From: Umbilicaria muhlenbergii
Lineage: Eukaryota; Ascomycota; Lecanoromycetes; Umbilicariales; Umbilicariaceae
Assembly (NCBI GenBank): GCA_000611775.1
Contig: KK106982.1
Coordinates: 5,350,391-5,414,390 of the forward strand
Direction of reading: 5' to 3'
DNA length: 64,000 nucleotides
Each line of letters opens with the position of its first letter. Within the stretch, counting starts at the first letter, position 1. Below the pieces are notes generated by a model. That model was given only the letters and a program-made list of their open reading frames with translations, was not told the origin of the DNA and did not search any database. Made by a program: the position numbers and the translations under genes. Positions 60,433 through 64,000 of this stretch are shown here, piece by piece.

Positions 60433-61359
60433 ATGCCAGACACTGCAACTGCCGGCAAGCCTTATGAGAAGCTGCGCATTGGTTTCGGTACTGTTGCTTA
60501 GACCTTGAAATCAGTCGTAACATATCACGAAGATGCTTTAGATGTAGGCTCAATGAAACGTATCTATGAGCAAGACGACCTCCAATTTGAAGCTTCGACA
60601 CTCGAACCCTATATCGTCGGCGCAGAAACAACCTCTGCTTTACTTGAAGCTCCGCCAGCACTCTCCTTGTCGAGCACCATGTATCACGAGCTCCAAGAGT
60701 GAGTGAAAGCGAGAGAATCAAGAATGCTCTAGATCGCTGGCCCTAATGATTGGCGGTATCCCTCAACAATGTCAACTGCAGCAGCATCCATAGTTTCGCT
60801 ATTCGCGCCAGCAGGCCCCATAGTCGTATACCATTTCTGCGAGCTTCCATAAATCTCAGCCTCGACCGACCAATCAAGCAGGGAAGAAATTGGACTTATC
60901 AGCCTGGTTTACTCATTGGTGCGACAGTTGATCATCGCAGCCGGACCGCAATTCGAATCTTCGCTCGATTTCAGCAGGGAGCGCTTTGCCCGGCTCGACG
61001 GCAACATGAAGAGCATGACGGAAGCCTTACAACTATTAAAGGATCTTGCGGATCTGTGCCCTTCCTACATTATCTGCGTCGTCGATGGGATCGACCAGAT
61101 CGACTACAGTGGAGGCGAAGAAGGTTGCAGGATGCTTCTCCACGCCCTGCGTGAACTCATGGTAGTAGAGGCCAACGATGGTGGGGAAGGGCGTGTTTTC
61201 AAGGTGCTCTTTACCACAGCTGGCAAACCAGGCATGCTGATGCGAAACCTCGAGGACGATGAAATGCTTCTTGAAGACGAACGCAGAGGTTCGCCTAAAC
61301 TTATGCAGTTGAGCCCCGGGAGAACAGCATTTGCTGAGCTGAGTGAGCATGTTGAATGA
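60433..61359 (+). pseudogene. NACHT/STAND-like protein fragment
   Basis: From the ATG at 60,433 to the stop at 61,357-61,359 a single reading frame is conserved for 309 codons but holds four in-frame stops (near 60,502, 60,700, 60,733 and 60,850). Segments in order: TLEPYIVGAETTSALLEAPP, IAGPNDWRYPSTM, VSLFAPAGPIVVYHFCEL, ISLVYSLVRQLIIAAGPQFE, FARLDGNMKSMTEALQLLKDL, then SYIICVVDGIDQIDYSG, a Walker-B-like strand, and VFKVLFTTAGKPGML. This is the pattern of fungal P-loop STAND proteins with a NACHT-like ATPase. No P-loop is seen at the start of the kept part, and repeats are missing at the end. One frame with only stops suggests point mutation rather than shuffling. Related in theme to the PigL_N ankyrin gene at 44,489, though not the same family. 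Confidence 0.7.
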
Positions 61360-62049
61360 AGTAAGAAAATGCTCCGACTTGGTTGAGGGATTAGTCTGCA
61401 TGGTGACTGGTATTGAGATTGAGAGTTGGAGGTAGTTTGCATTGCCCTGGACTTACTTGATGACCATCTTACCGTCAGTAATGACTAACTGATATTCCTT
61501 TAAGAGCCTCCAGTATGGGCTTCTTCCTGTTGTATGAGTACAGTGACAGCGCTGTTCGCTTCTGCTACTTTACACTCTGACTGTTTTTGCTTCCGGGGAA
61601 GCAAAAACAATTAGCACAGGAAGTGAGGTTAGCAGCGGTTCGATATGGAATAAGCGCTGTCGGCTATCGGCTGTCGCAGGGTTCAGGCTTACGGTGGGGC
61701 CTTGGATAGTGAGCTCATTCCTACTGCTTCTAGGGTATTTGGTCCTTACCTCAAGTATACTCCATTGACCGACCAAACACGGTATTAAGTATTTCAGTAG
61801 GCTACCACACTCAAGGTTAACGGTACGGTTGTGCCCCAGCCGGGAAAGGACCGAAAGGTATCCCTACCTGCGAGAAGGCAGAGCCTCCAAACTGGAAGCG
61901 AGGCACCAACCTCCTCCAAAGCTCCAACCACTCCTCCCTCGAAATCACTTACCGAGACTACACGCCCCCCTCCGCTCTTTCCGCTTACAAACGTACATCG
62001 TCCGGACAGTGTGATTCTTTGCCAAACCTACTCCGACGCTGTCCCAAAC
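61360..62049. other. intergenic region before the last gene
   Basis: An open frame joins 61,831 to the next gene but starts with GTG, and its translation up to 62,049 is low in domain signal, so I treat it as leader or unmodelled 5' exon. A short inverted repeat (TTTTTGCTTCC against GGAAGCAAAAA) lies near 61,583-61,609. Confidence 0.45.
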
Positions 62050-63461
62050 ATGGAGCTCCACCAGCCGCTAGAGCCCGTAGTCATCCCCCCATTTCAAAGA
62101 ACAATCAAAGCACAGAAATTTACATGCTCAGGCGGCGGACTATTGAGAGACGGTCAGATGTATGACTCCCAATTCGAAAGATATCTACCGCTTCTGGAGC
62201 CTGTACGAACAAAAGCCGGCAAAATCGCCGCCCGCCAACCCAAAATCCCCGCGCAATCCGCCTCCTACTGGAAAGCGCAATGTGTATTCCGGAAGTTGAC
62301 GCAGTCAGGAACGATCGCACAACTCCAGGACCGCCTAAGAAATGCAGATGCAGGCATGGATCCAGAACTCGCGAAGCTCGAAAAGGAGATGAATGCGGAG
62401 TTTCGGGCGAAGAACGCTGCGGCTAGAGATGACGAATGGGACAGCTTAGAAACAGATGAGCAGAGAGCCAACAAAGATCCCAAGCGGTTTTTACGGGAAA
62501 GCTTTCCCAAAAGCAAAGACCGGCAGCCCGCAGGTCCTAGCGATGGCGTTGTGGTTCTCAAAACTCATCAACGCCTGCAACTACACCTGGAAGCCGAGCC
62601 TCTGGGTCTCTATACCGAATCCACAAATGCGCCCCTGACCGCTGATGGTGAACGCCCAGACGTCGACAGGTGGATAGTGATCGCAAAAGATCGTTCTGCA
62701 GTCAGTGCAAAAATCCGCGAGATCAGTCGAGAAGCAGCACGGAGCCGACAGCGAGCGCAAGAGGCTCAGGACGAAAGAACTCAGAAGCTGCACGAGGCGG
62801 CCATCAAAGAAGCCGGCAAAAGCCGCAAAGCCGGGTCCGGCAACGTATGGGATGTGACCGGGACATGGAGCATCAAGTGCCCGTACATGGAAGACAACTG
62901 GGCGAAGGCACACACGACTGCTCCCTCACGATCCACTGCACCGAAAGTCGCGGCGGCCGCCAATTATGGGCCGAGTTTGATTTCATCGCCATCACGGGCG
63001 TGTTTCGATTCGAGAGTCCCAACCCGACAACAGGAGCGGGTCGTCAAGCTGGCAGCTCCTTAGCCCTGGACGAAGAGAACCACGACGACGACGACGACGA
63101 CGACGACACGGAACATTCAGACGACTCCCGACCGACCCCCCCACCCCCCGCTTTCCACCTCCACCCCACCTCGCAGCCCTCCCCGCGCTGTCCGAAGTGG
63201 AACTACCGCTGGCGCGGCGAAGAAACGGGCGAAGGCGAGATCCAGCTATACTCGGACAAAAAGCTGTGTTCGATCACATTCTACGGCCCAGGCGGAACGA
63301 AATTGAAGGGCACGTTTGAGAGCGATCTCACAAACAAGATTGATTTCACTGGGATAAGGACAGGTTCTGTGACGGGAAGACCGAGGGTGGGGGTTGATGA
63401 GGCTTGGAATAGACGGAATGAGAGGGCGCATGAACGCGCGAGGACGGGGAGATGGGGGTGA
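62050..63461 (+). CDS. fungal hypothetical protein with a frameshift in a CA run
   Basis: The ATG at 62,050 has A at -3 and opens MELHQPLEPVVIPPFQRTIK. The frame runs to 63,063, but from about 62,912 the coding signal passes to another frame that goes on to a stop at 63,459-63,461 (LTIH..RGGRQLWAEFDFIAITGVFRFE, later WNYRWRGEETGEGEIQLYSDKKL and SITFYGPGGTKLKGTF). The switch lies at a CACACAC run near 62,910-62,916, and a two-base length change there explains it. Seen parts: YWKAQCVFRKL at about residues 74-84, a charged coiled-coil stretch about 110-260 (LEKEMNAEFRAKNAAARDDEW), an Asp-rich run coded by (GAC)n at about 63,084-63,110, and a beta-rich C-terminal domain. Family not named. Either a polymorphic or broken allele, or a sequencing error in a simple repeat. 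Confidence 0.65.
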
Positions 63462-64000
63462 TTGGGGAAGGGGGGGTGGTCATAGGTTCACTTGTGGACA
63501 GAGAGTAATTCATGGCCCCTAAGGTAACTGGTAAAACATACATGAAATAGTAAACAGGGGTTGCAACATCATTGGAGTCATTACAATACGAAACAAAAAT
63601 CAAACACTGCAACATGCTACAAGACCGCTCTTTCTGTCATTACAAACGATTACGACAGAGAAGTACCAGCACCCGCTCCAAAGGATTATCGGTTACAGAG
63701 CACGATTACCGCAGGTTGTGGACAGGAAGTGATTGAAACGAGTACTATCCCAAAGCTCTTCGATTGGTGGAGTAAACCTGGAACCTTTGTAGCAGATAAA
63801 CAGGAAAGCGGCAAGCTACATGGACAATATGGCAGTTGGAGATGGTTGGCCCCCCCATGCGGGAGAGCACCGGTAGATATCCGGGCTAACGTATCCCACT
63901 GGGCAACGCCGCACTATAGGCAACGCCGCACCCCCCCCGGGAAAAAAATCAGAATTTCACCAATTGAGCTGTAAATTTCGATCTAAATAAGGAACTTCGA
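63462..64000. other. right end of the window, no gene seen
   Basis: An open frame at 63,561-63,974 crosses low-complexity C and A runs and has no domain. A CCCCCCCCGGG stretch followed by A7 lies near 63,930-63,948. Nothing is supported. Confidence 0.4.

Noticed and set aside
61831-62049. N-terminal extension of the last gene
   Set aside because: It begins with GTG, which is not a usual start in fungal nuclear genes; 62,050 has a good start context.
63561-63974. 137-codon open frame at the right edge
   Set aside because: It crosses homopolymer runs and lacks any motif.
1-64000. CRISPR array, bacterial operons, tRNA or rRNA genes
   Set aside because: The repeats are simple tandem units or LTRs without spacer structure, the genes have spliceosomal introns, and no cloverleaf or rRNA core was recognised.

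Overview
The window looks like nuclear DNA of a filamentous ascomycete (Pezizomycotina; class not decided). The genes on the right have introns of about 37 to 124 bases with GT..AG ends. Their families are typical of such fungi: pisatin-demethylase-like P450, intradiol dioxygenase, carboxymuconate cyclase-type beta-propeller, ankyrin protein with a PigL-type N-terminus, LaeA/UMTA-like methyltransferase. The left part shows the heavy C:G-to-T:A mutation of repeats known as RIP.

Region 1 (1 to about 36,900) is a gene-free, AT-rich block of nested transposon fossils. From left to right it holds: the 3' end of a Ty3/Gypsy chromovirus (1-722) and an unresolved stretch to 4,277; a complete-looking but badly broken Gypsy chromovirus, Gypsy-1 (4,283-10,634, TSD AGCAA); a minus-strand Helitron relic (about 10,640-17,900) carrying a 1.4 kb non-autonomous LTR element (11,713-13,138, TSD CTCAT); and a Ty1/Copia relic (about 17,960-35,483). 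The Copia is split by Gypsy-2 (20,149-27,433, TSD TGATG) and by Gypsy-3 on the minus strand (29,495-35,292, TSD CATAT). Gypsy-2 is itself split by a 1.1 kb foldback/MITE-like element (23,927-25,036). By eye the mutation pattern removed CpG and CpC/GpG but left CpA, which is not the classic CpA-directed RIP pattern.

Region 2 (about 37,000-64,000) has normal composition and is gene-bearing. In order: a leucine-rich hypothetical protein (minus), a frameshifted thioesterase pseudogene (plus), a five-exon SAM methyltransferase (minus), a 914-residue PigL_N/coiled-coil/ankyrin protein (minus), then three neighbouring genes that fit one catabolic route for aromatics. These three are a fusion of two EthD-like barrels with an enol-lactone hydrolase-like domain (minus), a carboxymuconate cyclase-like beta-propeller (minus), and an intradiol dioxygenase (plus). 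The last two share a divergent promoter. Together they could take a catechol-type ring to beta-ketoadipate: ring cleavage, lactonisation, possible isomerisation, lactone hydrolysis. After them come a small secreted protein, a six-exon P450, a degraded paralogue of the secreted protein, fragments of an AAA ATPase and of a NACHT/STAND-like protein, and a fungal hypothetical gene with a frameshift in a CA run.

Intron-exon models were made by hand from splice signals. Each complete model below closes to a whole number of codons, but none was tested against transcripts. Family names come from recognised motifs, not from a database search.
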